Notes: generated by a model not told the origin, from the letters alone. A stretch of DNA of 64,000 bases from Hyphomonadaceae bacterium BL14 (GCA_027627705.1 CP091242.1:2406677-2470676); one strand, 5' to 3'. Positions 27,396-36,533 are shown, counted from the first letter of the stretch. Translations and numbers: made by a program.

Positions 27396-28697
27396 TCACA
27401 GGACGGCCGGGGCGAGAATGAACGGCAATAAAGTCAGTCCCAGCGCGACCCATCGGATCCTGCCCATGGCGCGCCAGGTCGCGACAAGGCCCGTGATCCA
27501 GCGTGCCGGGATGCGATCCTGCTTGGCGATGCGCAAGACATAGATCACCACGCCGGTCACGGCCAACGCGCTCAGGATAACGCCGAACACGAACCAGATT
27601 GTTTTGGTCCAGTAGCCGCCGAACGTGCCAAAATGCAAAGGATCGGCCGCCTCGGATATGCGCGTGTGCACGCTAAGGGCGCCGGGATCGGCGGCGCCGG
27701 CGATCCCGGCTGTGGCAGGATCCACCCAGACGACATTGGCGCGCGGGCGCACCAGAATGGCGTTGTCGGAATAGCCCTGGATTTGGAACAGGCCGTCCTC
27801 TCCGCGGGGCCAGTAAACCTGTTGCACCCGGTAATCGGGCCGCGCGGCCTGAAGGCGGGCGATCGCGCGGTCGACGGCTTCGCCGGGCGAGGCGGCGGGC
27901 AAGGCGGCGTGCGGATCAGCCAGCGCGTGCATCTGCGCGGCCACTGGCGGGCGCGCCGGATTGGGAGACGGTGCCGCGCCCCCCCATTGCTCGGCGAAAT
28001 ACCACAGGCTGGTGATCACCATCAGCACGACAAACCAGATCGACCAAAGCCCGCCAAAGCGGTGCAGATCGCCAATGAAGGCGCGGGCGGTCCGCCCCTG
28101 CGGAAGCCGGAAGAAGCCCCGCCACCACTTCTTGTAGACCCAGAAGGAGGTCACCAGGCTGACCGCCAGGAACACCGCCGCGAGGCTGACCAGCGACACG
28201 CCCCATTTTACCGGGATCATGAGATGGCGGTGGGCGTTCCTGAGAAAGCGCTGAATTCCGGGCCAGGGCCCCGTCCCGGTCACCTCGCCGGTGCGCGGAT
28301 GGACATAGATGTGAAACGGCCCGTCCTCGCCGCGCATCAGCACGTCAAAGGTTGAGGCCGGGTGAAGCGGCCCATAGACGTTCAGCACCACGGCGTCAGG
28401 CGCATGCGCCGCCGCGGCCTCGCCCACCGCGCCCCAGCTGACCCGCTCCTCCGCCGCAGTTGGCGCAACCCACATGGCCGGGCGCGCCATCCAGTCCAGC
28501 TCGTACGAAAACACCGCCAGCGTGCCGGTGATGAACACGAACGCCAGAAACAGCGACATCTGCAGGCCGGCCCACTGATGCAGGCGCCACCATATCGACC
28601 GCTTCTTCACCGGCTTCGCGCCCGGGACCGGGCGCGCAGACGCCGCTGCGGAAGGATTTGGAGCGGCGTCTGGACGGTTGGCGGCGCACTCTACCAC
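27396..28697 (-). CDS. PepSY-associated membrane protein (PiuB/FpvG-type, siderophore-linked)
   Basis: 433 residues. After a Pro/Ala-rich lead, helix 1 (LHQWAGLQMSLFLAFVFITGTLAVFSYELDW) begins the PepSY_TM fold; further helices fall near 150-175, 200-220 and 360-430. Conserved His pairs (RLHQW, NAHRHLM, DLHRFGG) could bind heme. Relatives reduce or release iron from ferric siderophores in the inner membrane and are iron-regulated. GTG at 28697 overlaps the end of the receptor gene, so the two are translationally coupled. This supports a shared uptake pathway. Confidence 0.87.
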   Translation of the reverse strand: MVECAANRPDAAPNPSAAASARPVPGAKPVKKRSIWWRLHQWAGLQMSLFLAFVFITGTLAVFSYELDWMARPAMWVAPTAAEERVSWGAVGEAAAAHAPDAVVLNVYGPLHPASTFDVLMRGEDGPFHIYVHPRTGEVTGTGPWPGIQRFLRNAHRHLMIPVKWGVSLVSLAAVFLAVSLVTSFWVYKKWWRGFFRLPQGRTARAFIGDLHRFGGLWSIWFVVLMVITSLWYFAEQWGGAAPSPNPARPPVAAQMHALADPHAALPAASPGEAVDRAIARLQAARPDYRVQQVYWPRGEDGLFQIQGYSDNAILVRPRANVVWVDPATAGIAGAADPGALSVHTRISEAADPLHFGTFGGYWTKTIWFVFGVILSALAVTGVVIYVLRIAKQDRIPARWITGLVATWRAMGRIRWVALGLTLLPFILAPAVL

Positions 28698-30841
28698 CGC
28701 CGGGTCAGCTCAAGGAAGATCGACCGCGGTGCGCCGGGGAAGTGCCCGGTCCGGTCGATGAAGCCGGAGGCCGCATAGGTCGCGTCAAACAGGTTGTCGG
28801 CTCTCAGGACCGCGCGCCAGGCATCGGTTTCGTAAATCAGCGAGGCGTCGAAGACCAAATAGGGCCGCACTTTCTGGCCGGAGATCGACTGGCGGACGTC
28901 CACATAGTCGCCGCCGAAGGCGATGGCCGTGTTCAGCTCCGGGAATTGATAGCGCGTCCAGAAGCCCAGCGTGTGTTCGGGCGCGTTGGCGAACCGGTCG
29001 CCCACCGAGACGGAGAAGCCGCCGCTGCCGTTATCGGCGGTGATGCGCGTGTCGTTGTACGCGTAGGACACGGTGCCGACCCAGTTCGGGGTGATGTCGG
29101 CCGTGACGTCGAATTCGAACCCTTCGCTGGTCACTTCGCCGAAGGCGATGAAGTCATCGACGCCGTCGCCGCCCACATCGCCGCGCGGATCAGACTGCAA
29201 TACGTTTGAGCGCGTGATCTCGTAGATCGAAGCCGAGGACTGAAGCCGCCCGCCCATCAGTTCGGTGCGCACCCCGGCCTCGTAAATCTCGCCTTTTTGC
29301 GGATCAAACGGACCGCCAGCCAATGGGCTCTGCGCGCCGATGCTCTGCGGCTCGAAGCTTTCCGCCCACTGGGCGAACAGCGAGATATCTTCACGCACCC
29401 GATAGACCAGGCCTGCGCGCAGCGTGGTCGCCTCGTCCTCGAATCTGGCACCAGTCACGAGGTTGGTGTCCTCGAACAGGTCGCGTCGCACGCCGATGAC
29501 GCCGATGAAGTCACCCAGCGTGGCTTCGTTCAGCAAGTAGGCGCCCGCCCGGTTCTGTTCGCTGGCGGTCAGGGAGTACCGGCTGCGCGGCGGCAGGGCG
29601 TAAGTTGAGGGATCGGTCACACCGTACTGCGGATCGAACAACGAGAGCGGCGTGGGGAGTCCGGCGGTCGGTGTGGCGCGGCCCCGCAGGGAGAAGCCGA
29701 GGAAATCGATTTCCATGGTGAACCAGTCCACGCCAGCCAGAAGCCGGTTGTCCACTGCGCCGAAGCTGTGCGACCAGATGGCGTTGGCCCCGAAGGACAG
29801 GCTTTCACCACTGCGGATCTGGTCGCGGAATTCTCGCACCGACGCGTCGACTGCGCCGTCGCCGTTGGAATCGAACAGGCCGCGCGGCTCGTGATATTGC
29901 TGCACCTCTTCGCCCGAATTCCAGCGCAGGCCGACGTCAATCACCAGATCATCGGTGAGCGCGTAATCCACCCTTGCCTGCAGCACATTGGATTCAAGGC
30001 GAAGGAAGTCGCTCTCCTCGTTATGGTTCCACCGCCGGTCAGTGATGAAGTTACCAAGATTGTCTGTGGGCACGCCGCGCAGGCGGTTGCCGCCGAGATC
30101 CTGATCATAGCGCGTCGCCTGCAGGACGATCTCACCGCGGCCGAGATCGACGCTGAGCCCGGCGTCGAAGATCTCGGTCGTGCTGTCGGCGTTGCGCCGC
30201 GGCTGGTTCATGTGCTCGAAAAAAAGCCCGCCGCGTGCCGAGACCCGATCAGACAGGCGGCGCTCGACCTCGACGGAGGTGCCATAGCGGCCCTCGGTCC
30301 CGATCACGAGGGAGGTATCGAGGATGTCACCCTCGCCGGGCCTTTTGGTGACGTAGTTGAACAGGCCGCCCGGCGCGCCCGGGCCGTACAGCATGCCCGA
30401 AGGGCCTTTGAGATATTCAACGCGCTGCACGTTGAACAGCTGCGGCACGGAGAAGCCGGCATACGGGTCCCCGCGCAAACCGTCGAAGAAATTCTCTTCC
30501 TGGCGGAAGCCTCGCGCCGTCACGCCGGCATAGCTGAACACGCTGACGCCGGAGAGATTGCGGTACAGGTCCTGGGCGTCGCGCGCGCCCTGGTCCTCGA
30601 TCAGCTGCGCATTGATGACCTGGATGGTCTGGGTCGATAATAGCGGCTCCACCGGCAGCTTGCCGCCCTCGATCTCGCCAACGCGATAGAGCGCCTGGGC
30701 CCGTCCGGTGATGATGACCGTATCCCCGGTGTCTTCGGCTTGCGCTGCTGCGGGCGGCGCAACCTCCTGTCCCATGGCCCCTGTCCCGCACAGACCGGCC
30801 GTCAGGCTGGCCGACACCAAAAGCGCTATACGAAACCCCAT
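28691..30841 (-). CDS. TonB-dependent siderophore receptor
   Basis: About 716 residues from ATG 30841, chosen because AGGAGG is 5 nt upstream. Signal peptide at about 1-24 (ending AMG-QE), TonB-box-like DTVIITGRAQ, then the plug with VTARGFRQEENFFDGLRGDPYAG and QRVEYLKGPSGMLYGPGAPGGLFNYVTKRP, the siderophore-receptor signature (TIGR01783). The barrel ends RSIFLELTRRW, with a terminal aromatic residue. It imports a ferric siderophore across the outer membrane. First gene of an operon with the PepSY and DUF6746-like genes, and preceded by a strong promoter with an inverted-repeat operator. Confidence 0.93.
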   Translation of the reverse strand: MGFRIALLVSASLTAGLCGTGAMGQEVAPPAAAQAEDTGDTVIITGRAQALYRVGEIEGGKLPVEPLLSTQTIQVINAQLIEDQGARDAQDLYRNLSGVSVFSYAGVTARGFRQEENFFDGLRGDPYAGFSVPQLFNVQRVEYLKGPSGMLYGPGAPGGLFNYVTKRPGEGDILDTSLVIGTEGRYGTSVEVERRLSDRVSARGGLFFEHMNQPRRNADSTTEIFDAGLSVDLGRGEIVLQATRYDQDLGGNRLRGVPTDNLGNFITDRRWNHNEESDFLRLESNVLQARVDYALTDDLVIDVGLRWNSGEEVQQYHEPRGLFDSNGDGAVDASVREFRDQIRSGESLSFGANAIWSHSFGAVDNRLLAGVDWFTMEIDFLGFSLRGRATPTAGLPTPLSLFDPQYGVTDPSTYALPPRSRYSLTASEQNRAGAYLLNEATLGDFIGVIGVRRDLFEDTNLVTGARFEDEATTLRAGLVYRVREDISLFAQWAESFEPQSIGAQSPLAGGPFDPQKGEIYEAGVRTELMGGRLQSSASIYEITRSNVLQSDPRGDVGGDGVDDFIAFGEVTSEGFEFDVTADITPNWVGTVSYAYNDTRITADNGSGGFSVSVGDRFANAPEHTLGFWTRYQFPELNTAIAFGGDYVDVRQSISGQKVRPYLVFDASLIYETDAWRAVLRADNLFDATYAASGFIDRTGHFPGAPRSIFLELTRRW

Positions 30842-30849
30842 AACCACCT

Positions 30850-30880
30850 CCTGCGAATGAGAATAGGTCTCATACGCAGG
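30850..30880. promoter_or_regulatory. Inverted-repeat operator at the siderophore receptor promoter (Fur-like)
   Basis: Arms CCTGCGAATGAGA and TCTCATACGCAGG match at 12 of 13 positions around the spacer ATAGG. The core TGAGAAT-A-GGTCTCA fits a 7-1-7 Fur box at 10 of 14 positions. It covers the -10 and reaches into the Shine-Dalgarno of the receptor gene, so a bound repressor would block transcription. Confidence 0.8.
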
Positions 30881-30897
30881 AGAGTTTCACCTGTCAA
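30869..30897 (-). promoter_or_regulatory. Promoter of the siderophore receptor operon
   Basis: On the minus strand a perfect TTGACA, 17-nt spacer, then TATGAG (4 of 6). The start would fall near 30862, giving a leader of about 20 nt to the ATG at 30841. The -10 lies inside the inverted repeat. Confidence 0.75.
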
Positions 30898-31039
30898 TTT
30901 CTCCTGAAGAGGTCCGGGTCGCCTGGCTTTCCGGTTTTGAAACAGCGTGTTTCCCGCTTCCGGGGTGGTGAGGCGCGCGCCGCCGCCTTATGTCTCGCTG
31001 CAGCGTTCACGCCTGACCGCAGACACTGGAGACTTACCC

Positions 31040-31675
31040 ATGACCGACACCGCCCCGCTCGCTCTCGCCGACCGTCACAAGCCGCTGAGCGACCATGCGC
31101 TCGATCAGCTGTTCCGCGGGGCGCGCACCTTCTATTCGTGGGAAGACCGGGATGTGTCCGACACGACGCTGCAGGCGCTTTACGACCTTCTTCAGTTCGG
31201 CCCCACCAGCGCCAATCAGAGCCCGGCGCGCTTCCTGTTTCTCAAGGGCGAGGCCCAGGCCAAACTGCGCCCGCATCTGATTGAAGCCAATATCGAGAAG
31301 ACGCTGACCGCGCCGGTGACCGTGGTGCTCGCCTGGGACTGGAATTTCCACGACAAGATCCCGGAGCTCTTCCCGCACAATCCCGGTGCCCGTGACTGGT
31401 TTGCCGGCGACGAGGCGCGGTTTGAAAACGGCTTCCGCAACAGCTCGCTCCAGGGTGCCTATCTGATCATGGCCGTGCGCGCGCTGGGCCTTGATTGCGG
31501 GCCCATGTCGGGTTTCGACAAGGCAGGCGTGGACGAGACCTTCTTCAAGGCCGATCCGGACATGGGCACCTGGCGCTCCAATTTCCTGATCAATCTGGGT
31601 TATGGCACGCAGGACGCTCTGTTCCCCCGCCTGCCCAAGCTGAGCTTCGATACGGCGGCGAAGATTCTGAGCTAG
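31040..31675 (+). CDS. Nitroreductase family FMN enzyme, RutE/HadB type (malonic semialdehyde reductase-like)
   Basis: 211 residues from ATG 31040. RutE-like features: [21 protein letters not shown] at 20-40, the FMN-binding [16 protein letters not shown], and [27 protein letters not shown]. RutE reduces malonic semialdehyde to 3-hydroxypropionate in uracil breakdown; no other rut genes are near, so a general NAD(P)H-dependent reductase is as likely. It reads away from the iron operon, with about 200 bp between the starts, and converges with ftsY over a perfect hairpin. Confidence 0.85.
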   Translation: MTDTAPLALADRHKPLSDHALDQLFRGARTFYSWEDRDVSDTTLQALYDLLQFGPTSANQSPARFLFLKGEAQAKLRPHLIEANIEKTLTAPVTVVLAWDWNFHDKIPELFPHNPGARDWFAGDEARFENGFRNSSLQGAYLIMAVRALGLDCGPMSGFDKAGVDETFFKADPDMGTWRSNFLINLGYGTQDALFPRLPKLSFDTAAKILS

Positions 31676-31698
31676 CCTGACCGGCTCAGCCGGTCAGG
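31676..31698. terminator. Perfect 10-bp hairpin between convergent nitroreductase and ftsY
   Basis: CCTGACCGGC-TCA-GCCGGTCAGG directly after the nitroreductase stop and overlapping the last codons of ftsY. No T-tract on either side, so it may be a weak or Rho-assisted bidirectional end or an mRNA-stabilising hairpin. Confidence 0.5.
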
Positions 31699-32936
31699 CC
31701 TGCCAGCGCCCGCGCGAAATCGCGGGCGTTGAAGGCCTGCAGATCCGCCTCGCCCTCGCCCACGCCGATGAAGTGGATGGGCAGGCCGTAGCGTTCAGCC
31801 ACCTGGACCAGCGCGCCGCCCTTGGCGGTGCCGTCCAGTTTGGTCATGATCACGCCGGTCACCCCGCCCGCCTCCATGAAGGCCTCGGCCTGGGACAGGG
31901 CGTTGGAGCCCACCGTGCCGTCGAGCACCAGCAGCACGTGGTGGGGCGCGGTCTCGTCCATCTTGCGGATCACCCGCACGATCTTGCGCAGCTCATCCAT
32001 CAGCTCGGTCTTGTTCTGCAGCCGCCCCGCCGTGTCGATCAGGACCGCGTCCGCGCCCTCGCGCCGCGCGGTCTCCACCGCGTCATAGGCCAGCCCCGCC
32101 GCATCCGACCCGATGGGCCGGCTCATGAAGCGCGCGCCCGCGCGCTGTGACCAGACATCCAGCTGCTCCACGGCGGCCGCGCGGAAGGTATCGCCCGCCA
32201 CCGTGATGACGGACGCGCCCTCGCGCGTCATTTTCACCGCGATCTTGCCCAGCGTGGTGGTCTTGCCCGATCCGTTGACGCCCACGAACAGCACCACGCG
32301 CGGCGCCGGGCCGGACATGTCCAGAGGCTGCTCGCACGGCTGCAGCGTCTCGGCGACCACATCGGCCAGCGCGGCGCGGATCTCGGCACCGGTAATCTCC
32401 GCATCGAATTTGTCGCGCGCCAGGCGTGCCGTGACCCGCGCCGCCGCAGCGGCGCCCAGATCGGCGGAGATCAACAGCTCTTCCAGCTCCTCCAGCGCCG
32501 CATCGTCGAGCTTGCGCCGGGCGAACACGGTGGTGAAGGCATCGGTCAGGCGCGATGAGGATTTCTTCAGCCCCGAGGCGAGTCGCGCGAACAGGCCTCT
32601 GGCCTCCGGCGCGGGGGCCTCGGCCTTGACCACGGGCGTTTCAACCGGCGCGTCCTTGGCAGAGGGCGCGTCGGGTTCCGGCGCATGGGACACCGCCGGG
32701 TCATCCTCCGGAGCTGGCGCGGGCGCGGGCAGAGGCTCTACATCCCTTTCAGCCGGATAATCCGGTTCGGGCGTGTAGCGGATCCGCTCGGGAATGGTGT
32801 CGGGCGCAGCCGGCACAGGTGCTGCGTCCTCCACCCCGTTGTCCTTGGCCCCGTCCTCCTCGGCCCCGGCGTCCTTGGGCCCGTTATCCTTATGCTTTTC
32901 GTCCTTCTTGCCGAAGCCGAAGCGGAACCAGCTCAT
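31686..32936 (-). CDS. ftsY: Signal recognition particle receptor FtsY
   Basis: 416 residues. An acidic, Pro/Ala-rich N-terminal region (1-110) precedes the NG domain: helical N part with DDAALEELEELLISADLG, then GTPase motifs Walker A at 219-227 (GVNGSGKTTT), DTAGRLQNK, and TKLDGTAKGG. FtsY docks SRP-ribosome complexes at the inner membrane for cotranslational insertion. Its ATG overlaps the mtaB stop by 4 bp; an mtaB-ftsY order is usual in alphaproteobacteria. All catalytic motifs intact. Confidence 0.97.
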   Translation of the reverse strand: MSWFRFGFGKKDEKHKDNGPKDAGAEEDGAKDNGVEDAAPVPAAPDTIPERIRYTPEPDYPAERDVEPLPAPAPAPEDDPAVSHAPEPDAPSAKDAPVETPVVKAEAPAPEARGLFARLASGLKKSSSRLTDAFTTVFARRKLDDAALEELEELLISADLGAAAAARVTARLARDKFDAEITGAEIRAALADVVAETLQPCEQPLDMSGPAPRVVLFVGVNGSGKTTTLGKIAVKMTREGASVITVAGDTFRAAAVEQLDVWSQRAGARFMSRPIGSDAAGLAYDAVETARREGADAVLIDTAGRLQNKTELMDELRKIVRVIRKMDETAPHHVLLVLDGTVGSNALSQAEAFMEAGGVTGVIMTKLDGTAKGGALVQVAERYGLPIHFIGVGEGEADLQAFNARDFARALAGLTG

Positions 32937-34261
32937 AATGCGGCCTCCAGCGCGCGTGCGACCAGCGCCTGGCCGTCATGGCCGGTGATCGACGCGCGCA
33001 CCAGCGCGCCGGGCCGGGCCGGCGCATCGATGCGCACGGGCGTGAAGTCGGCCGCGCGCGCCTGACCGCCGCGCTCCATCAGCACCTCCAGCTCGCCGCC
33101 CTGGTGCCGGTCGAGATGCCGCGTCAGCGCCGCCGCCCCCGCCGCTCGCAGGCGGGCGGCTCGGTCCTTGATCACGGCGCGGTCCAGCTGGGGCATGCGC
33201 GCAGCCGGCGTGCCCGGGCGCGGCGAGAACGGGAAGGCGTGCACGAAGGCCAGATCGCACTCTTCAATGAGGCGCAGCGTGTTGTCGAACATCGCCTCGG
33301 TCTCGGTGGGAAAGCCGGCGATCAGGTCGGCGCCAAACGCGATGTCCGGGCGCGCGGCGCGCAGCTGCCTGGCCAGTGCAATCGCATCCGCGCGCAGATG
33401 GCGGCGCTTCATGCGCTTGAGGATCATGTCATCGCCTGCCTGCAGCGACAGATGCATATAGGGGCAAAGCCGCTCTTCCTGCGCGATGGCCCGCATCAGA
33501 TCGTCATCGATCTCGATGGCGTCGATCGAGGACAGGCGCAGGCGTTTCAGGTCCGGAACCTGTTTCAGGATCGCGCGCACCAGCCGGCCGAGCTTGGGCG
33601 CGCCCGGCAGATCGCCGCCCCAGCTGGTCATGTCCACGCCGGTGAGCACGACCTCGCTATGGCCGGTCTCCACCAGTCGGCGCACCTGCTCTACCACATC
33701 GCCCGCCGGGGCTGAGCGCGCATTGCCGCGTCCATAGGGGATGATGCAGAAGGTGCAGCGGTGGTCGCAGCCGGTCTGGACCTGCACGAACGCGCGCGCG
33801 CGTCCTTCCAGCCCGTCCACCAGATGGGGCGAGATCTCGGTCACGCTCATGATGTCGCCGACACTGACCCGCTCGCCGCCCTCAACCGCCAGAGCGCGAA
33901 AGCTCTCGGCGCGCAGCTTCTCGGCATTGCCCAGCACGCCGTCCACCTCGGCCATGCGCGCAAAGCGCTCCGGCTCGATCTGGGCGGCGCAGCCGGTGAC
34001 GATCAGGCGCGCATCCGGACGTTCGCGGCGCAGCCGCCGCAAAGTCTGGCGCGCCTGCCGCACCGCTTCGGACGTCACCGCGCAGGTGTTGAGAATGATC
34101 GTGTCCTCAAGGCCGGCGGCGCGTGCATGATCGCGCATCACCTCGCTCTCCCAGGCATTGAGCCGGCAGCCGAACGTGATGATCTCCACGCCCTCGCGTG
34201 CCGCCGTTTGGGGGGCCGCGTCTGACGCCGTCGTGGCCGGGATGTCCTTGATGGTGGTCAT
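32933..34261 (-). CDS. mtaB: tRNA (t6A37) methylthiotransferase MtaB
   Basis: 442 residues from ATG 34261. N-terminal UPF0004 cluster cysteines Cys32 (TFGCRLNAWES), Cys60 (LNTCAVT) and Cys91 (VTGCAAQ), then the radical-SAM triad Cys165, Cys169, Cys172 (QTGCDHRCTFCIIPYGRG), and a C-terminal TRAM-like region. The GCRLN motif (rather than GCQMN of MiaB) marks MtaB, which converts t6A37 to ms2t6A37 in tRNAs decoding ANN codons. Overlaps ftsY by 4 bp. The dapF gene that commonly precedes it in related genomes is absent here. Confidence 0.93.
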   Translation of the reverse strand: MTTIKDIPATTASDAAPQTAAREGVEIITFGCRLNAWESEVMRDHARAAGLEDTIILNTCAVTSEAVRQARQTLRRLRRERPDARLIVTGCAAQIEPERFARMAEVDGVLGNAEKLRAESFRALAVEGGERVSVGDIMSVTEISPHLVDGLEGRARAFVQVQTGCDHRCTFCIIPYGRGNARSAPAGDVVEQVRRLVETGHSEVVLTGVDMTSWGGDLPGAPKLGRLVRAILKQVPDLKRLRLSSIDAIEIDDDLMRAIAQEERLCPYMHLSLQAGDDMILKRMKRRHLRADAIALARQLRAARPDIAFGADLIAGFPTETEAMFDNTLRLIEECDLAFVHAFPFSPRPGTPAARMPQLDRAVIKDRAARLRAAGAAALTRHLDRHQGGELEVLMERGGQARAADFTPVRIDAPARPGALVRASITGHDGQALVARALEAAL

Positions 34262-34402
34262 GGCCGCGCAAAGTGGGCGCGCCCCGCCCACGGGTCAAGC
34301 CGGGCGCGTGTGTTGGGGCCCGCCCAAATTCCGCCCGAAGCCTTGCCTTTCATGGCCAATGAGGCCAACCCTGACCCGTGTCCGCTGTCTCAAGGGATTT
34401 CC

Positions 34403-35422
34403 ATGCCCCAGTACGACTCCGCCACCCGCCAGCCCGTTCCGCGCAAGGCGCGTTTCACCGGACCGGGCCAGTATATCCTGTGGATGGCGGTGTTTATCGG
34501 CGCTGTGGCCGCGCTGTGCGCGGCGCTCTACGAGCCCCTGGCCACGGCCTTCCAAGCGAACCCGGCGATCAATGGCGTCATCCTGGCCGTGCTGGTGATC
34601 GGCGTGGCCTATACCTTCCAGCAGGCGCTGGCCATCGGTCCCAGTGCGCGCTGGCTGGTGCGCCTGCATGGTGCCGAACACCCTGATCAGCTGCCCCAGC
34701 CGCCGGCCCTCATTGCGCCCATGGCGGCGCTGATCACCGACGCGGCGGACGGGCGCTCGCGCATGACGGCGGGGTCCGCGCGCGTGGTGCTGGATTCAGT
34801 GGCTGCGCGCATGGCCGAAAGCGGAGCGTTCACGCGCTATTTTGGCCGGCTGCTGATTTTCCTGGGCCTCTTGGGCACGTTCTGGGGCCTGCTTCTGGTG
34901 GTCTCCGATGTGGGCGCGGCCGTGCGGGCGGTGTCGGCGACTGCGACCGGCGCGGGCGAGACCGACGCCATGGCGCTGATGTCGGCCATCGAAGAACCGA
35001 TCCAGGGCATGGGCACGGCTTTCGCCTCCTCCCTGTTCGGTCTGGCGGGCTCGCTGATCATCGGCTTTCTGGAGCTGCAGGCGAGCCGGGCCCAGAACCG
35101 CTTCTACAACGAGGTGGAGGAATGGCTGTCCTCCATCTCGCGGCTGTCTGCGGCCGGTCCGGCCGGGGCGGGCGATGACACGGGCGGTGCTTATGTGGGC
35201 GCGCTCCTGGAGCAGAGCGCCGATGCGCTCGACCGGCTGTCGCACACGCTGGAGCGTCACACCCGCCAGCTGGAAACCATCATGGCGCGCTTCGCCGAGG
35301 ATTCGGCCGAAAGCCAGCGCGAGGCCGCGCGCCTCCTGCGTGACGAGATCAAGGTGCTGGTGCGCGCGCTGGAAGCCCAGGCGCGCATCAACCGGGAACG
35401 CGGCGGCGGCGAGGACCGCTAG
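34403..35422 (+). CDS. MotA/TolQ/ExbB-like inner-membrane channel subunit (non-flagellar)
   Basis: 339 residues from ATG 34403 with AAGGGA upstream. Helices at about 25-48 and 57-76, then 140-162 (RLLIFLGLLGTFWGLLLVVSDVG) and 190-215 (GMGTAFASSLFGLAGSLIIGFLELQ); the last two match the MotA/ExbB channel helices. The C-terminal tail (270-339) is a charged coiled coil (ADALDRLSHTLERHTRQLETIM). It is not the flagellar MotA, which lies at 15659. The gene for its MotB/OmpA-like partner starts 2 bp downstream. Probably a proton-driven stator working on the cell wall; role unknown. Confidence 0.82.
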   Translation: MPQYDSATRQPVPRKARFTGPGQYILWMAVFIGAVAALCAALYEPLATAFQANPAINGVILAVLVIGVAYTFQQALAIGPSARWLVRLHGAEHPDQLPQPPALIAPMAALITDAADGRSRMTAGSARVVLDSVAARMAESGAFTRYFGRLLIFLGLLGTFWGLLLVVSDVGAAVRAVSATATGAGETDAMALMSAIEEPIQGMGTAFASSLFGLAGSLIIGFLELQASRAQNRFYNEVEEWLSSISRLSAAGPAGAGDDTGGAYVGALLEQSADALDRLSHTLERHTRQLETIMARFAEDSAESQREAARLLRDEIKVLVRALEAQARINRERGGGEDR

Positions 35423-35424
35423 CC

Positions 35425-36441
35425 ATGGCTCTGCCGCGCCATCTTCAGCAGAACCAGGGCGACCAGGGCGATTACTGGCCCGGCTTCGTCGATGCGCTGG
35501 CGACGCTGCTGCTGGTCATCGTCTTCCTGCTGGCCGTGTTCACCGCCGGGCAGTTCGCCCTGTCCACGGCGCTCACAGGCCGTGACGAGCAGCTGGCCGA
35601 GCTCAATGCGCGCCTGTCCACGCTGGCCGAAGAGCTCAATCTGGCGCGCAGCGATAATGAGCGCCTGTCGCTGCGGGTCAGCGGGCTGGAGACCGAGCGC
35701 GACCAGCTGGCCGCGGTGAACGCAGATCTCGAAGCCTCCATGGCCGGCATGCGCGAGGGCCTCGCCGCCGCACAGGCGGCGCTGGAAGAGGAAGAAGCGC
35801 TGAGCCAGGAGGCCCAGGCCACCATCGCGCTGCTCAACAACCAGATGGCGGCCCTGCGCGAGGAGCTGGCCCGGCTCAATGAAGCCCTCAACGCTGCCGA
35901 GGCGCGCGAGGCGGAGCTGGGCGCCGAAGTGGTCAATCTGGGCCGCCGCCTCAACGCGGCGCTGGCCAGCGAAGTGGCGCGTCTGGCCCGCTACCGGTCC
36001 GACTTTCTCGAGGCCATGGTGGAAGTGCTGGGCGACCGCTCCGGCGTCCGGGTCTCGGGCGACCGGTTTGTGTTCGAGACCGATGTCCTGTTCGCGTCCG
36101 GCTCGGCCGAACTGTCCGATGAGGGCCGGACGGCGCTGACGCCCATCGCCGATGCGATCTTGCAGCTGATCGGCGAATTGCCGTCCGATCTCGACTGGGT
36201 CTTGCGCGTCGATGGCCACACCGACCGGGTGCCGCTGGGGCCCAACGCCCCCTTTCGGTCGAACTGGGAGCTGTCGACGGCGCGTGCCCTGTCAGTGATC
36301 AATTATCTGGAATCGCGCGGCGTCCCGTCTCGGCGTCTGCTGGCCGCCGGCTTTGGCGAACACCACCCCATCGCCCAGGGCCGGACCGCCGAAGCCTATG
36401 CGCGCAATCGCCGTATCGAGTTGAAACTGGACGCACGCTGA
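35425..36441 (+). CDS. MotB/OmpA-like peptidoglycan-binding stator partner with long coiled coil
   Basis: 338 residues. One membrane helix at about 20-44 (GFVDALATLLLVIVFLLAVFTAGQF) holds Asp23, at the place of the proton-carrying Asp of MotB. Residues 50-195 form an unbroken heptad-rich coiled coil. The OmpA-like domain (about 205-338) has the peptidoglycan-binding signature (VDGHTDRVPLG, NWELSTARALSVINYLESRG, ARNRRIELKL). With the upstream channel subunit it makes a complete motor-like pair, close in plan to ZorA/ZorB and MotA/MotB. No nuclease or helicase genes follow, so it is not a Zorya system. Confidence 0.85.
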   Translation: MALPRHLQQNQGDQGDYWPGFVDALATLLLVIVFLLAVFTAGQFALSTALTGRDEQLAELNARLSTLAEELNLARSDNERLSLRVSGLETERDQLAAVNADLEASMAGMREGLAAAQAALEEEEALSQEAQATIALLNNQMAALREELARLNEALNAAEAREAELGAEVVNLGRRLNAALASEVARLARYRSDFLEAMVEVLGDRSGVRVSGDRFVFETDVLFASGSAELSDEGRTALTPIADAILQLIGELPSDLDWVLRVDGHTDRVPLGPNAPFRSNWELSTARALSVINYLESRGVPSRRLLAAGFGEHHPIAQGRTAEAYARNRRIELKLDAR

Positions 36442-36533
36442 GGCGTAAACTCATCCGGATGCGGATATCCACAGGAAGTTTTTTGGCCGCTGCTGCCTAA
36501 GTCCTTGACCGGACACGTGGTGCCTTTTGTGGG

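Noticed and set aside
34403-36441. Zorya anti-phage system
   Set aside because: The two motor-like genes fit ZorA/ZorB in plan, but no ZorC/D/E-type helicase or nuclease is adjacent; next genes are rpmE and a UbiH-type enzyme.
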